DNA from: Alphaproteobacteria bacterium
GTDB lineage: Bacteria > Pseudomonadota > Alphaproteobacteria > Bin65
DNA: 47,488 bases
Direction: 5' to 3'
NCBI GenBank assembly: GCA_021776685.1
Contig: JAJFFJ010000119.1
Coordinates: 1 to 47,488 of the forward strand
The translations under genes and the position numbers were made by a program. The notes below the pieces were generated by a model. It ran no database searches. It saw only the letters and a program-made list of their open reading frames with translations, and had not been told where the DNA came from. Shown piece after piece: positions 1-9,306 of this stretch; the stretch's first letter is position 1; each line of letters opens with the position of its first letter.

Positions 1-1
1 G

Positions 2-430
2 CAGACTGTGCGCACACGGGATGGCTGGCTCTATATCATGTGCATGATGGACAAGTTCTGGGAGGCACTGCTGCCGATCATCGGCCGGGAGGTGCTGGCC
101 GAGGACCCGCGCTTTGCCACCGGTGTCCTGCGCGGCCAGAATCGCGCCGCGCTGACCCCCCTTCTGGATGAGGCCTTTGCCGGGAAGACCACAGCCGATT
201 GGATCGACGTGCTGAGCGGCGTGCTGCCTGTGGGTCCGGTCTATGACGTAACGCAAGCGCTGGAGAACCCGTTCGTGGAGCAAGTCGGCATGATCGCCAC
301 GGTGCCCCACCCCGAGAATCCGGACCTGAAGCTGCTGGCTAATCCCCTCAAGATTGACGGCCAGCGGCCGGCTCAGCAGGTCTGCGCGCCGATGGGCGCG
401 GACAATGACGAGGTCTTGGGGAGGAACTGA
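2..430 (+). CDS. CaiB/BaiF family (class III) CoA-transferase, C-terminal part
   Basis: The reading frame is already open at the window edge, so only about the last 142 residues are visible. Class III CoA-transferases move CoA between acyl groups in the cytoplasm. The segment has the features of the family's C-terminal half: a WLYIMCMMDKFWEAL stretch, a DPRFATG motif, and the 'PVGPVYDVTQALENPF' region in which the substrate loop precedes a final PLKIDGQRP block. The catalytic Asp of the family lies upstream, outside the window, so the substrate cannot be inferred. It is followed by a long gap and then by genes on the opposite strand, so it is the end of its transcription unit. The family call is firm; the substrate is unknown. 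Confidence 0.85.
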   Translation, partial: QTVRTRDGWLYIMCMMDKFWEALLPIIGREVLAEDPRFATGVLRGQNRAALTPLLDEAFAGKTTADWIDVLSGVLPVGPVYDVTQALENPFVEQVGMIATVPHPENPDLKLLANPLKIDGQRPAQQVCAPMGADNDEVLGRN

Positions 431-768
431 CCTCTCCGGCACAACCGACACCGGATTTCCAATTGAAAAACCCAGTAAAGGATATAAGTCCTAGTCTTCG
501 CTTTTGACAATTTCAGAATAGCACTGAGGAAAGATCACACCTTGGAAGGGCATCGCGGGGCTGCCACCGGGCGCGCTCCCCCACATTCCCCCACAAAACA
601 CCACATCTAGTAAAATTTTAGATGGGCCCGGGAGGCGCTGGGGGATCAGGTTAAGGGTGCATCCCTGCGGGCGCGCAGGGCGGCGGGTCGCTCGATATGC
701 CGCGCCTGGCGTAAGGGTGCCGGGGATAAGGTTTAAGCTGTTGAAGGATCGCCGGGCGAGTATCCGGA
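431..768. other. Intergenic region between convergent transcription units
   Basis: No convincing gene is seen. The stretch separates the plus-strand CoA-transferase from the end of the minus-strand tad operon. It holds an imperfect AT-centred palindrome near 606-626 (CATCTA..TAGATG arms) and a GC hairpin near 664-681 (CCCTGCG/CGCAGGG arms) without a T-run. Either could act in transcript ending, but neither is a textbook terminator. Confidence 0.4.
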
Positions 769-1743
769 TCAGGCGCCCACGCTGCCGAAAGCGTCGGAGA
801 TGCGCATGATCGCCGGGCCCATCAGGATGACAAACAAGAAGGGCAGGATGAAAATGATCATCGGGACGGTCAGGATCGCCGGCAGCCGCGCGGCCTTTTC
901 CTCAGCCTTGGACAACCGCTCAGTGCGCATTTCGTTGGAAAGCACACGCAGCGCCTGGCTGAGGGCGGTGCCGTACTTCTCGGACTGGACCAGCGTGTTG
1001 ACCAACGAGCTCAGCTCCGGCAGGCCGGTGCGGTTAATCAGGTTCTCATAGGCCTGGCGGCGCTCGTTGAGAAAGTTGAGCTCGATCGACAACAGGCCCA
1101 AATCGTCGGCCAATTCCGGCGAAGACTGGCTGATCTCACGGGTCACCCGGTTGACGCCGGCGTCAAGGCCAAGACCCGCTTCCGAGCAGATCACCAGCAG
1201 GTCCATCGCATCGGGCAACTGTTTGCGCATCTTCTTCTGGCGCTTGGTAGCGATGTTCTTGAGGTAAATGGTCGGAAGGAAGTAGCCGAGCGCCACCGCA
1301 CCCACGGTCAAGGCGACATCCATGATCAGATTCGGCTTGTCACCTTGATTGAATACCAGATAGGCGGCCATGCCGGCACCGCAGAGCACCGGCATGATGG
1401 CGCGCCACAGATTGTAGATCGAAACCGCTTCCTTGTTCCGGAAGTTGGCCTGGGCCAGGAGATTGCGGGCGTCGTCAGCGTTCTTGGATTTGGTAAACCG
1501 GGAGAACCATGCCGCCATGGTCTTCATCAGCCCGACGGCCATCTTGTCCCGTTCGGAGCGGGTGGTGGCCAGCGCCTGCGCCTTCATCTCGGCGCGGCGG
1601 TTCGCCATCTTCTTGAGGCGTGGCGTCAGACGGTCCCGTTCGACAAAGGTCTGCCAGATGATCACACAGATCAGCAGCGCCGTGCCGCCCGACAGGACAA
1701 GGGCCATCAATTCCGCATTGATCTCGGTGCCGAAGATTTCCAT
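769..1743 (-). CDS. tadC: TadC, Tad pilus inner-membrane platform protein
   Basis: A 324-residue type II secretion F-domain protein. It is one of the two polytopic inner-membrane proteins on which the CpaF ATPase is thought to act during Flp pilus assembly. There is an N-terminal membrane segment (about residues 10-28), a central pair of hydrophobic stretches (about 115-160) and a strong C-terminal segment (about 285-310, AILTVPMIIFILPFLFVILM). The cytoplasmic part has the family pattern DAMDLLVICSEAGLGLDAG followed by an Arg- and Glu-rich helical region. It lies 5 nt after tadB and is the last gene of the minus-strand cpa/tad operon. A tadD (TPR) gene, which often follows, is absent. Length and order fit the family well. 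Confidence 0.93.
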   Translation of the reverse strand: MEIFGTEINAELMALVLSGGTALLICVIIWQTFVERDRLTPRLKKMANRRAEMKAQALATTRSERDKMAVGLMKTMAAWFSRFTKSKNADDARNLLAQANFRNKEAVSIYNLWRAIMPVLCGAGMAAYLVFNQGDKPNLIMDVALTVGAVALGYFLPTIYLKNIATKRQKKMRKQLPDAMDLLVICSEAGLGLDAGVNRVTREISQSSPELADDLGLLSIELNFLNERRQAYENLINRTGLPELSSLVNTLVQSEKYGTALSQALRVLSNEMRTERLSKAEEKAARLPAILTVPMIIFILPFLFVILMGPAIMRISDAFGSVGA

Positions 1744-1748
1744 AGGGG

Positions 1749-2756
1749 TCAGACCTCGAATTTGATCATTTTCATCATCGTGGCAATGCCGATCGCCATC
1801 CAGACACCGCCGACCGCGAGCATCTGATGGCCACGGTCGTCAATGAACAGCTGCATGATGTATTTTTCGTTGAGCGTGTAGACGATCAAGGCGATGACAA
1901 AAGGCAACGCGCCGATGATGTAGGCACTCGCCTTGGCTTCAGATGAGTAGGCCTTGACCTTGAGCTTGACCTGACGGCGCGCACGAAGGACGTCGCCCAG
2001 GTTCTGAAGTGTCTCGGCCAAATTACCGCCCGTCTCGCGCTGGATCGCCATCGAGACCACAAAGAATTTGAACTCCGGCAGGTCCACGCGGGTCGCCGAG
2101 GCCCACATGACCTCGTCGATATTCTGGCCGATGCGGATGGCGTCAGACATGCGCATGAATTCTTCCGCGATCGGGCCCTTCATCTCGGTGCCCACAACCC
2201 GGATCGACTCGGTCACCGGCAGGCCGGATTTCAGGCCGCGGACAAGCACGTCGGTCGCTTCCGGAAATGACGCAAGGATCTTCTTCTGCCGCTTGGCAAT
2301 CATCTTTCCGATGATGAAATGCGGCAGGCCGATACCAGCCCCAATGGCCACGAAAACGGATGGCATGGGGCCCATGCCAAGGATCTTCAGGGACAGGAAG
2401 CCGAAGCCACCGGCGATCATCAGATTCCAGAGCGTGTACAGGCTGATCGGAATTTTCTTGCCGGTGCGCTCCAGGCGCGCGCGCAATTTGGCCGGACGCG
2501 GCGCGACAGTCCGCAGGATTGTATCCAGAAGTTTGAACTTCATCTCGCCGTCCGAGCGGCGAACGCTGTCGAATTTCTTGACGGCGTTGTCCACGGCGCG
2601 GCGGCCCGTCTGGATGCGCGAGATCCGGTCCTGCAATTGGCGTTTGCTGCCACCGGCAAAGTAGACAGCGATGGCGCCACCAACAAACAGCGCAAACAGC
2701 CCAAACATCAGGGCGCTCAGCAGGATCGGGTCCATTTGGCGAAGGGTATCGAGCAT
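1749..2756 (-). CDS. tadB: TadB, Tad pilus inner-membrane platform protein
   Basis: A 335-residue T2SSF-domain protein, the partner of TadC in the inner-membrane platform. It begins with a membrane helix (about residues 12-33, ALMFGLFALFVGGAIAVYFAGG), has a second hydrophobic pair near 110-150, the conserved FPEATDVLVRGLKSGLPVTESI stretch with its VRGLKSG core near 190, and a C-terminal hydrophobic pair. The 'RETGGNLAETL' motif typical of TadB is present near residue 240. It starts 9 nt after the cpaF stop and ends 5 nt before tadC, so translation is probably coupled along the operon. Confidence 0.93.
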   Translation of the reverse strand: MLDTLRQMDPILLSALMFGLFALFVGGAIAVYFAGGSKRQLQDRISRIQTGRRAVDNAVKKFDSVRRSDGEMKFKLLDTILRTVAPRPAKLRARLERTGKKIPISLYTLWNLMIAGGFGFLSLKILGMGPMPSVFVAIGAGIGLPHFIIGKMIAKRQKKILASFPEATDVLVRGLKSGLPVTESIRVVGTEMKGPIAEEFMRMSDAIRIGQNIDEVMWASATRVDLPEFKFFVVSMAIQRETGGNLAETLQNLGDVLRARRQVKLKVKAYSSEAKASAYIIGALPFVIALIVYTLNEKYIMQLFIDDRGHQMLAVGGVWMAIGIATMMKMIKFEV

Positions 2757-2765
2757 AGCGGTTCC

Positions 2766-4229
2766 CTAGACGGCTTCCAAAAGGGCCCGATCGAGCCCGA
2801 AATATTCTGCGCGACTTGTAAAGTGCGGGCGCAAACCAGCAGATTCCCAACCACCAATCATATTGCCGTCAGCATCCAGACCGGTGAATTGGTACTTGAA
2901 CAGCTCCTGCATTGTGATGACTTCACCCTCCATACCAATCACCTCACTGATGCTGGTGATGCGGCGCGCACCGTCACGCATGCGGCTGATCTGGACGATC
3001 AAATCTACGGCAGAGCTGATCTGCATTTTCATCGCCTGGCTGGGCCAACTTACGCCCGCAAGCATGATCATATTCTCAAGACGCATCAGCGCTTCACGGG
3101 GTGTATTGGCGTGCAATGTGCCGAGTGAGCCATCGTGGCCCGTGTTCATGGCCTGCAGCATGTCCACCGCCTCGCCGCCGCGCACCTCACCCAGAATGAT
3201 GCGGTCGGGGCGCATACGCAGGGAGTTCTTGACGAGGTCACGCATGGTGATTTCGCCCTGGCCTTCAAGATTGGCCGGCCGGGTCTCAAGACGCACAACA
3301 TGGGGCTGCTGCATCTGCAACTCAGCAGCGTCCTCAATGGTGACGATGCGCTCACCCAGATCAATCTGCTGCGAGAGGGCGTTCAACAATGTCGTCTTAC
3401 CAGAGCCGGTACCGCCGGAGATCAGGATGTTGAGCCGGCAGCGCGAGGCGATGCGCAGCACAATGGCCATCTCGCGCGAGCAACTCATCATGGCCTCGTA
3501 ATCATCGAGCGTGAACTGGCGCTGGCCGAATTTACGAATGGAGATCGTGGGGCCGTCGATCGCGAGCGGCGGGATGATAATGTTGACACGACTGCCGTCT
3601 TCAAGGCGCGCGTCCACCAGTGGCTGGGATTCGTCGATGCGCCGGCCAATGCGCGAAACGATCCGCGTGCAGATGTTCATCACATGGGCGTTATCGCGGA
3701 ACTTGACGTCTGAAAGCGTCAACTTCCCCATCTTTTCCACGTAGATCTGGTCAAAGCCGTTGACCATGATGTCCGCGATGTCGTCGTCGCAAAGCAGCGC
3801 CTCAAGTGGACCAAGCCCCAACATGTCGTTGAGGATCATCTCCACCAGCTCACGCTGCTCCTGCATATTTAGCCGGATCTTCTGCTCCAGCAGGATGTCG
3901 CTCAACAGATCGGCGATCTGGCGCGCAAGTTCCTCCCGCGGCAGCTTGACAGCTGTGGAGACGTCAATCTGGTCCATCAGGATGGGCTGAACCACATCCT
4001 TTGCCTTCTCCATGGTCGATTGATTCGACGGCGTGGAGACTGCCTTGGGTTTGGGCTGAGGCGGCGCTGCTGTAGGCGGAGGCGCGGGCGCCGACGGCTG
4101 AGGTGCTGGTGGCGCGGGATCAGCGGTTGGCGCACCCGTCACGTCAGGCGGCGCCGCTTCCGACGCCACTTGAGGTTGAGGTGCCAACCCGGCGCCGCTA
4201 GCGCCTCTTCGCCCGAATCCGTTAGACAT
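2766..4229 (-). CDS. cpaF: CpaF/TadA, Tad pilus assembly ATPase
   Basis: A 487-residue secretion ATPase of the VirB11/TadA family that powers Flp pilus extension and probably retraction from the cytoplasmic face. Residues 1-70 are a low-complexity Pro/Ala/Gln-rich tail. The ATPase core follows: Walker A at 271-280 (SGGTGSGKTT), Walker B around 343-351 (RIILGEVRG) and the His box near 365-377 (HDGSLGTLHANTP), all intact. The N-terminal domain shows the usual MVNGFDQIYVEKMGKL and DGSRVNIIIPP patches. It lies 10 nt after cpaE and 9 nt before tadB. Identification is secure; the Pro-rich tail is a lineage-specific extension. Confidence 0.96.
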   Translation of the reverse strand: MSNGFGRRGASGAGLAPQPQVASEAAPPDVTGAPTADPAPPAPQPSAPAPPPTAAPPQPKPKAVSTPSNQSTMEKAKDVVQPILMDQIDVSTAVKLPREELARQIADLLSDILLEQKIRLNMQEQRELVEMILNDMLGLGPLEALLCDDDIADIMVNGFDQIYVEKMGKLTLSDVKFRDNAHVMNICTRIVSRIGRRIDESQPLVDARLEDGSRVNIIIPPLAIDGPTISIRKFGQRQFTLDDYEAMMSCSREMAIVLRIASRCRLNILISGGTGSGKTTLLNALSQQIDLGERIVTIEDAAELQMQQPHVVRLETRPANLEGQGEITMRDLVKNSLRMRPDRIILGEVRGGEAVDMLQAMNTGHDGSLGTLHANTPREALMRLENMIMLAGVSWPSQAMKMQISSAVDLIVQISRMRDGARRITSISEVIGMEGEVITMQELFKYQFTGLDADGNMIGGWESAGLRPHFTSRAEYFGLDRALLEAV

Positions 4230-4239
4230 CTAATTCCTG

Positions 4240-5502
4240 CTACTTCCTGCGTTTCTTTTTGCCGGCGTCCGGTTTCGCGTCCGGACCGATGCGCTTACAA
4301 ATGTCGCTGCGGATAGCGGCAGCCATTTTCGATTTTGCTGCCGTTTCAACCACCGGCTTGCCCGCCCGTACGGCATCGATCGCCGCCTTGCGGTCTTCCG
4401 GCACTTCGACATCGATCTTGTGATCGACGGTCTTCTCAAAGTTCTTTCGGTCAACTTCGGCCGCTTTTTCAGCTCCGATGCGGTTGACGACAATGCTGAG
4501 TTTGTCATTTTCGACAACGGTACGCGCAGCAGTCAGCATCCGCATGGTATCGCGAAGTCCAAACAGGGTCAGATCCGACACAACCACCAGGTGAGAGGCC
4601 TCGCCAATCGCCTTCCAATTCTTGACAGCGATTCCTGGCGGCATATCGACCACGATGTGATCGAAGTGAAGGCGCAACTCGGAGACGAACTCGGCGACGG
4701 AATCTGGGTCCAGGTCCACACCACCGGTCAGGCCTTCCTCAGCCGCCAGCACAAACAGCTTCTCGTGCACCTTGGCCGCAGCGCTTGACAGGAACATGCT
4801 GTCGATGCGGCTGGGATTTTCCAACAGTTCACGCAGGCCATTGCCTGCTTCAACATCCAGCAACAGGGCGACGGTGCCGAACTGAAGATCGAGATCTACA
4901 AGGGCGACCTTCTGGTTCATCTCCTTGGCCAGGACGGTTGCCGTGTTCATCGCCAGCGTGCTGGTACCGGTGCCGCTGCGGGCGCCGACAAACATCGTCA
5001 CCTTACCGCCACCGCCTTCGACTGGCGTCTGACTCAGGTGCGCGTGAGCTTTCTCGATCGATGTCTGAAATGCTTGTGGCGTCAGCGGCTTTACCAGGTA
5101 ATCCAAGACGCCGGCATCGGTGAGTTGCCGAAAAAGATTGATGTCATTGACGCTACCGATAGCGATCACGACCGTGCCGGGTTCGCACACTTCTGCCAGC
5201 GCGTCGACGTGGCCCATCGGATCTTGGACCGTGGAAATGTCGACCACCAGCATGCGTGGGCATGCGGACTGGGTCAGGTGCGAGACTGCATGCTCAATGC
5301 CGCCCTGGGCCACGCGCGTTTGCGCCTCAGCACCCAACACGGAAGCAATCGCCTGATAGGTGTGTTCGTCGTTGACGAACGCCAACCCATCCATGGTCGC
5401 AGTTGCCGCAACGGGAGTCTCCGCGCCCCCGCCGTCCAATTGGGGGGCTTCGTCGACCTGTGCGTCTTCCTGGTAGACTGCGGTGGTCACATCACTGCTC
5501 AC
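4240..5502 (-). CDS. cpaE: CpaE/TadZ, pilus localisation ATPase-like protein
   Basis: A 420-residue TadZ/CpaE family protein, which places the Tad machinery at its site in the cell (the pole in Caulobacter). Residues ~25-150 resemble an atypical receiver domain with a 'VLDYLVKPLTPQAF' end. The rest is a MinD/ParA-like fold. Its P-loop is GARSGTGTST (near residue 175), a deviant Walker A in which the signature Lys near the start is replaced, as is common in this family. The switch region reads VDMPPG. The C-terminus is a basic GKKKRRK tail. The start overlaps the cpaD stop by 4 nt. Confidence 0.92.
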   Translation of the reverse strand: MSSDVTTAVYQEDAQVDEAPQLDGGGAETPVAATATMDGLAFVNDEHTYQAIASVLGAEAQTRVAQGGIEHAVSHLTQSACPRMLVVDISTVQDPMGHVDALAEVCEPGTVVIAIGSVNDINLFRQLTDAGVLDYLVKPLTPQAFQTSIEKAHAHLSQTPVEGGGGKVTMFVGARSGTGTSTLAMNTATVLAKEMNQKVALVDLDLQFGTVALLLDVEAGNGLRELLENPSRIDSMFLSSAAAKVHEKLFVLAAEEGLTGGVDLDPDSVAEFVSELRLHFDHIVVDMPPGIAVKNWKAIGEASHLVVVSDLTLFGLRDTMRMLTAARTVVENDKLSIVVNRIGAEKAAEVDRKNFEKTVDHKIDVEVPEDRKAAIDAVRAGKPVVETAAKSKMAAAIRSDICKRIGPDAKPDAGKKKRRK

Positions 5503-6224
5503 TTGCTCGAGCCTCCCTGGGTGCCTTCCGTGGTCGGAAGCTTGTCGAGCTTGCCGGCCCGATAGTCCGTAATCGTCTTGGCTGCGGTCACACCGTCAAA
5601 CCCACCCAGCGGTCGTCCGCCAACGAGGTCTGCCGGATTGTCGATATGTGCCCGGAGAGATGATCGGGTGACACAGCCGTAGCGCCATTCGTCGGCGCGG
5701 GGCAAAGTTCCTCCAACCGCCGTCCTCCACTCGTTGCATGAGGAGACCACCGCTCGCCGCACGCCCATCAGGACAACGGCCGAGTTGCGATGCTTTGCGC
5801 CTGGAACGGCTCGCACATTGCTTGCCGACAGTCCCCGTTGCGCAAGGGCGACGGAGATCGCGCGACGGCGTTCCTCCACCAACTTGCGCGCCTTGGCATC
5901 GCTGGGATAGTCCAACAGAACCGTTACCCTGGTGCCACGCCCGCCATAGCGAGTGCCAAGCCTGGACAGACCCGCTCGAGCGCCAGACGTCAATTTCGAC
6001 GAGCCGGGCTTGAACGCTGCGACATAGGTCAGTTGGGTCCACTCAACGCCGCCGTCACGGACACGGCTGGCACGCGACGGCACAAATACCGGGCTCCAAC
6101 GAGCACGCTTTTCGTTGTATCGCGCCTTGGCGTCATAGTAGCCCTGCTGAAGTCCATCCGAGCAGCCTGCGACGAGGACGACCGAACCGAGGAACAGTGC
6201 TTTGGGAAGCTGTTTTCCAAACAT
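5499..6224 (-). CDS. cpaD: CpaD, Tad pilus lipoprotein
   Basis: A CpaD-family pilus biogenesis lipoprotein of 241 residues, associated with the outer-membrane secretin. The start at 6224 is chosen over an in-frame extension that would run into cpaC, because it gives a lipoprotein signal: charged MFGKQ, a hydrophobic core, and the lipobox LVAGC with Cys21. The family features SVALAQRGLSASNV and a GCVTRSSLRAHIDNPADLVGGRPLGG block near the C-terminus (core NPADLV) are present. The gene sits between cpaC (10 nt) and cpaE (4-nt overlap). The family is divergent, so the assignment rests on both motifs and position. Confidence 0.9.
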   Translation of the reverse strand: MFGKQLPKALFLGSVVLVAGCSDGLQQGYYDAKARYNEKRARWSPVFVPSRASRVRDGGVEWTQLTYVAAFKPGSSKLTSGARAGLSRLGTRYGGRGTRVTVLLDYPSDAKARKLVEERRRAISVALAQRGLSASNVRAVPGAKHRNSAVVLMGVRRAVVSSCNEWRTAVGGTLPRADEWRYGCVTRSSLRAHIDNPADLVGGRPLGGFDGVTAAKTITDYRAGKLDKLPTTEGTQGGSSK

Positions 6225-6234
6225 TGCTGTCTTC

Positions 6235-7680
6235 CTATTCGAGAATGAAGCCGGCCGGTCCGACCAGACGTTTCGGTGACGTGACCCGGCGACCTTTTTT
6301 GCGGCCGAGAACAATACGTTTGATATCCGTGTGCGCGGCGCGGTTGCGGGCGCGGGCGAGTTGCTTACGCATGCCCGGACGGACCACATAGGGCGTCACG
6401 ATGATCACCAGTTCGGTCTCGTTGCGCTGGAACTGCTCTGAGGTGAACAGCCTGCCGACAACCGGCACATCACCCAGCCACGGAACCTTTGAAAGATCCT
6501 TGGTGACGTTGTTCTGCAACAGGCCGGCGATCGCAAAGCTCTGGCCACTGCTGACGTCTACCGATGTTTCTGCACGGCGTGTCGTCAAGGCAGGGATAGA
6601 CGTACCCTGAATGGTGATCGCGCCGGCGCTCGACAACTGGCTTACCTCGGTTCGCACCCGCAGGCTGATCCGGTTGCCGTCATGGATCACCGGAATGAAC
6701 GCCAGTTCCACACCGAACTTCTTGAATTCGATGCCGATGGCGCCGCCATCCTGCGGCACGGGGATCGGGAACTCACCGCCAGCCAGGAAGCTTGCAGACT
6801 TACCTGTAAGAGCAGTCAGGTTCGGCTCAGCGAGCACCTTGATCAGCCCTTCGGTCTCCAAGGCATCGATAACGGCATTAACGCTGTAGGGACCACTCGT
6901 ATAGTTGAGGCCGAGAGAGTTCGAGGTCCGCTGGTTGACTGTGCGTCGCAAAGCAAACGGCGTTGCAGGCGGAAAGGCGCCGGCCGCGGTCGTCGCCAAA
7001 CCCGTGGCCGCTTGAAGGATCATGGTGCCACGCTGCATGAGCGCGTCCCAGTTGATGCCCAGCTGCCGCATTGCTACGCGGGACATCTCGACCACGCGTA
7101 CCCGAAGGTTGACCTGGTTGGGACCGACTACCTTTAGCTGGTTGACCACACGACGGGGGTCGCCAGCCACTCGGGACGCCAACTCCATCGCCTTCGCCGC
7201 TTCGGATGGCGATTCGACATTGCCCGCTAGAACAATTGCGCCATCCACTGAGCGGATCTTGATGCGTCGCTTCGGCAGCACCGCGCGCATGGTACGGCGC
7301 AGGCGTGACAGATTGTGGTTGACCGAGACCAGCGCGTTGATCAGCACCTTCTCGTCACCATCGACCGCGATCAAGGTCGTCTCGCCGACACCCTTGGCAA
7401 ACAGATACACGAGGGTCGGACTCTTGACCTGGATATCCGCAATCTTCGGGTTGGCGATAAACACCACCTTGGCCGGGTTGGGCAGCCGAATGAGCCGGCC
7501 CTTGTTGATTTCCAGACCGTATGCCCTGCGGACGCCCACCTGGGCCGAAGCACTGTCAACCTTAACGGCGGCAATCGACAGACTGACCAGCAGTCCGAGC
7601 AAAGCCATCGCGATGATAGGCCAGCGCCAGCCAGCAGCTACGCCGTGCGGCGCGCTATGTGAAAACGTATTCATGCTCAT
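6235..7680 (-). CDS. cpaC: CpaC/RcpA, Tad pilus outer-membrane secretin
   Basis: A 481-residue secretin that forms the outer-membrane channel for the Flp pilus. It has a cleavable signal peptide (hydrophobic core about residues 20-38, likely cut after SASA), then the pilus/secretin N-terminal domain (INKGRLIRLPNPAKVVFIANP) and a BON-like segment. The C-terminal secretin domain has the family signatures VPWLGDVPVVGRLF and ETELVIIVTPYVV. The first ATG overlaps the cpaB stop by 4 nt; a second in-frame ATG two codons later is possible. It is complete and the usual length for Tad secretins. Confidence 0.95.
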   Translation of the reverse strand: MSMNTFSHSAPHGVAAGWRWPIIAMALLGLLVSLSIAAVKVDSASAQVGVRRAYGLEINKGRLIRLPNPAKVVFIANPKIADIQVKSPTLVYLFAKGVGETTLIAVDGDEKVLINALVSVNHNLSRLRRTMRAVLPKRRIKIRSVDGAIVLAGNVESPSEAAKAMELASRVAGDPRRVVNQLKVVGPNQVNLRVRVVEMSRVAMRQLGINWDALMQRGTMILQAATGLATTAAGAFPPATPFALRRTVNQRTSNSLGLNYTSGPYSVNAVIDALETEGLIKVLAEPNLTALTGKSASFLAGGEFPIPVPQDGGAIGIEFKKFGVELAFIPVIHDGNRISLRVRTEVSQLSSAGAITIQGTSIPALTTRRAETSVDVSSGQSFAIAGLLQNNVTKDLSKVPWLGDVPVVGRLFTSEQFQRNETELVIIVTPYVVRPGMRKQLARARNRAAHTDIKRIVLGRKKGRRVTSPKRLVGPAGFILE

Positions 7681-8738
7681 TCGTCCTCTCCCTCATCGTC
7701 GCCTTCTTCGGCGTCGGGATCCTTTTCGACCTTGTTCTTTTTGCGAACGGTGCCAGCGTTGTCTGACTTGCCGCCACGCAGGACAACCACCTGCTGCCGG
7801 GTCGGTTTCTGTTGCTTGGCGAAACTGATCAGCCGGCTAACATGCTGATCCATTGTGAAAGTTCGCCCACGCTTTGGGTTGCCGTCACCCGAATCGGTCT
7901 TCAAAGTTTGATCGGTGTTGGCCGCCGTGATCAGATGATTTTGCTTGGTCGTCGGGCGCGCCAGGCTGTTCAGGCTAAGGGTGATTGCACCCTTGGTCAG
8001 TGCGACAGCAATCATCTCCGCCTGTTTTGGCGTAAGTTCTACCGTCGCTGTGCTGAGCTTGATCTTTTTGCGCCGGGTCTTGCGCGCAGATTTACCTTTT
8101 GATCCCTTCGGTCTCTTTGTGACAACGGCGCGTTGCGGTTGACCCAATTCCTGGTTGATCGCCAGAAGGCGAACGCTGACCAGCAATGTTTCAGCAACCC
8201 TTGTCTTGGACCGTCGCGCCCCACCGGGAGTCTGGATCGAGTAGACCCAGATTAGGTCCACCCTGTCCCCTGGTTGGGCCAATCCGGATACACCAGAAGC
8301 GGAATTGATCTTGATCGATACGGCGCGCATACCAGGCTTGAGCACCGCAGCGAGAAAGCCGCGCTCGCCCGGCAGCACGAACATCTGGTCGGTAATCGGC
8401 TGGCCGGAAGGAATTTGCAGACGCACAACTGCGCCTTCCAGCTCCTTCACCCGCCGACGTTGTTGTGATGTCGGGCGGCCTATCCGCGTGATGTAGGCAG
8501 GGCTAACGCGCCCAGCCGGCCAAACCTGCCAACGCACATTGGCCGGGCGGACATAGGCGCCTGGTTGCATGGTGCTCTGCGCGACCAGGACAAAGGTCAG
8601 CTTCTTGATGCGCTTGGGCTTGACCTTGACAACCTTGGACTTGTTGCGCTCGGCCTTCAGGAAATTGCTGACGACATAAACCGTGCCGCCGGCCATCGTG
8701 AGGGCCAATACCACCAGAACAATAAGGCTTTTACGCAT
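7677..8738 (-). CDS. cpaB: CpaB/RcpC, Flp pilus assembly protein
   Basis: A 353-residue CpaB/RcpC protein, thought to work in the periplasm with the secretin. It has an N-terminal signal anchor (about residues 4-25), then the SAF-like region with PGAYVRPANVRWQVWP, then a 'PGMRAVSIKINSASGVSGLAQPGDRVDL' RcpC core in which GLAQPGDRVDL is the best-conserved part. The tail is unusual: strongly basic around residues 210-225 and ending in an acidic run of Asp/Glu over the last ~17 residues. It follows cpaA by 16 nt and overlaps cpaC by 4 nt. Confidence 0.93.
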   Translation of the reverse strand: MRKSLIVLVVLALTMAGGTVYVVSNFLKAERNKSKVVKVKPKRIKKLTFVLVAQSTMQPGAYVRPANVRWQVWPAGRVSPAYITRIGRPTSQQRRRVKELEGAVVRLQIPSGQPITDQMFVLPGERGFLAAVLKPGMRAVSIKINSASGVSGLAQPGDRVDLIWVYSIQTPGGARRSKTRVAETLLVSVRLLAINQELGQPQRAVVTKRPKGSKGKSARKTRRKKIKLSTATVELTPKQAEMIAVALTKGAITLSLNSLARPTTKQNHLITAANTDQTLKTDSGDGNPKRGRTFTMDQHVSRLISFAKQQKPTRQQVVVLRGGKSDNAGTVRKKNKVEKDPDAEEGDDEGEDE

Positions 8739-8754
8739 CAGAAATTCTCCAGAC

Positions 8755-9306
8755 CTAGAAGGTCAAAATGCCACTGGCGATATAGATCCCTGCCGCCGCA
8801 ATCGCGACGCCATATGGAATCCAATGACCTCTGAGATGAACGAAGCGCATCCCCGCCAGCGCTGAACCGAAAGTACGAGCGCCCGCCAGGGCGCCGGCGC
8901 CACCCGCCTGGGCGGCTTCGGCTTTGGCAAACTTGAGTGACGTTAAAAATGCGGACAGCGGGATCAGCAACACGCCGACACACGCCGTCACGACCATCAA
9001 CGTCAGATAATTCTCGAACCCCGACCACAGGCTTACCGCCACAAGTAGTTTCACATCGCCGCCGCCCATTGCGCCAAACCGGAACAGGATCAGCCCTGCT
9101 ACGAAAAGCACACCGGCTGCCATTAGGGAGGCAGCCCAGGCGACGTTCTCGGGGCTACTAACTACATAGGCAGGGTAAAGAATGAGTATAGAAGCGACGA
9201 TTCTGTTCGGAATTTTGAAGAAACGGAAATCGGTATAGGCCGCGGTCAGCAGCAAGCCGCCGTAGATGAGAACCAGCACATTCGTCATTTCGCCTGGTGT
9301 AAGCAT
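8755..9306 (-). CDS. cpaA: CpaA, type IV prepilin peptidase (A24 family)
   Basis: A 183-residue polytopic membrane aspartic peptidase that cleaves the leader of the Flp pilin and probably of the TadE-like pseudopilins. The two catalytic Asp residues are visible: Asp26 in YTDFRFFKIPN and Asp84 in the GGGDVK motif. Four to six hydrophobic segments cover most of the chain. It is the first gene of the cpa operon. An in-frame ATG six codons downstream (MTNVL) is an equally good start. No methyltransferase domain is present, as expected for the short CpaA type. Confidence 0.93.
   Translation of the reverse strand: MLTPGEMTNVLVLIYGGLLLTAAYTDFRFFKIPNRIVASILILYPAYVVSSPENVAWAASLMAAGVLFVAGLILFRFGAMGGGDVKLLVAVSLWSGFENYLTLMVVTACVGVLLIPLSAFLTSLKFAKAEAAQAGGAGALAGARTFGSALAGMRFVHLRGHWIPYGVAIAAAGIYIASGILTF

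Noticed and set aside
1345-1827. Long plus-strand frames opposite the tadB/tadC genes
   Set aside because: They lie antisense to well-conserved pilus genes, have no recognisable family or ribosome site, and reflect the GC-rich codon use of the real genes.
2143-2850. A 235-codon minus-strand frame overlapping tadB and the end of cpaF
   Set aside because: It is out of frame with both real genes, low in hydrophobic order and rich in Arg/Pro/Gly, as expected for a shadow frame.
5499-6389. Longer CpaD starting at 6389
   Set aside because: The extension overlaps cpaC, shows no conservation, and would bury the clear lipoprotein signal that begins at 6224.
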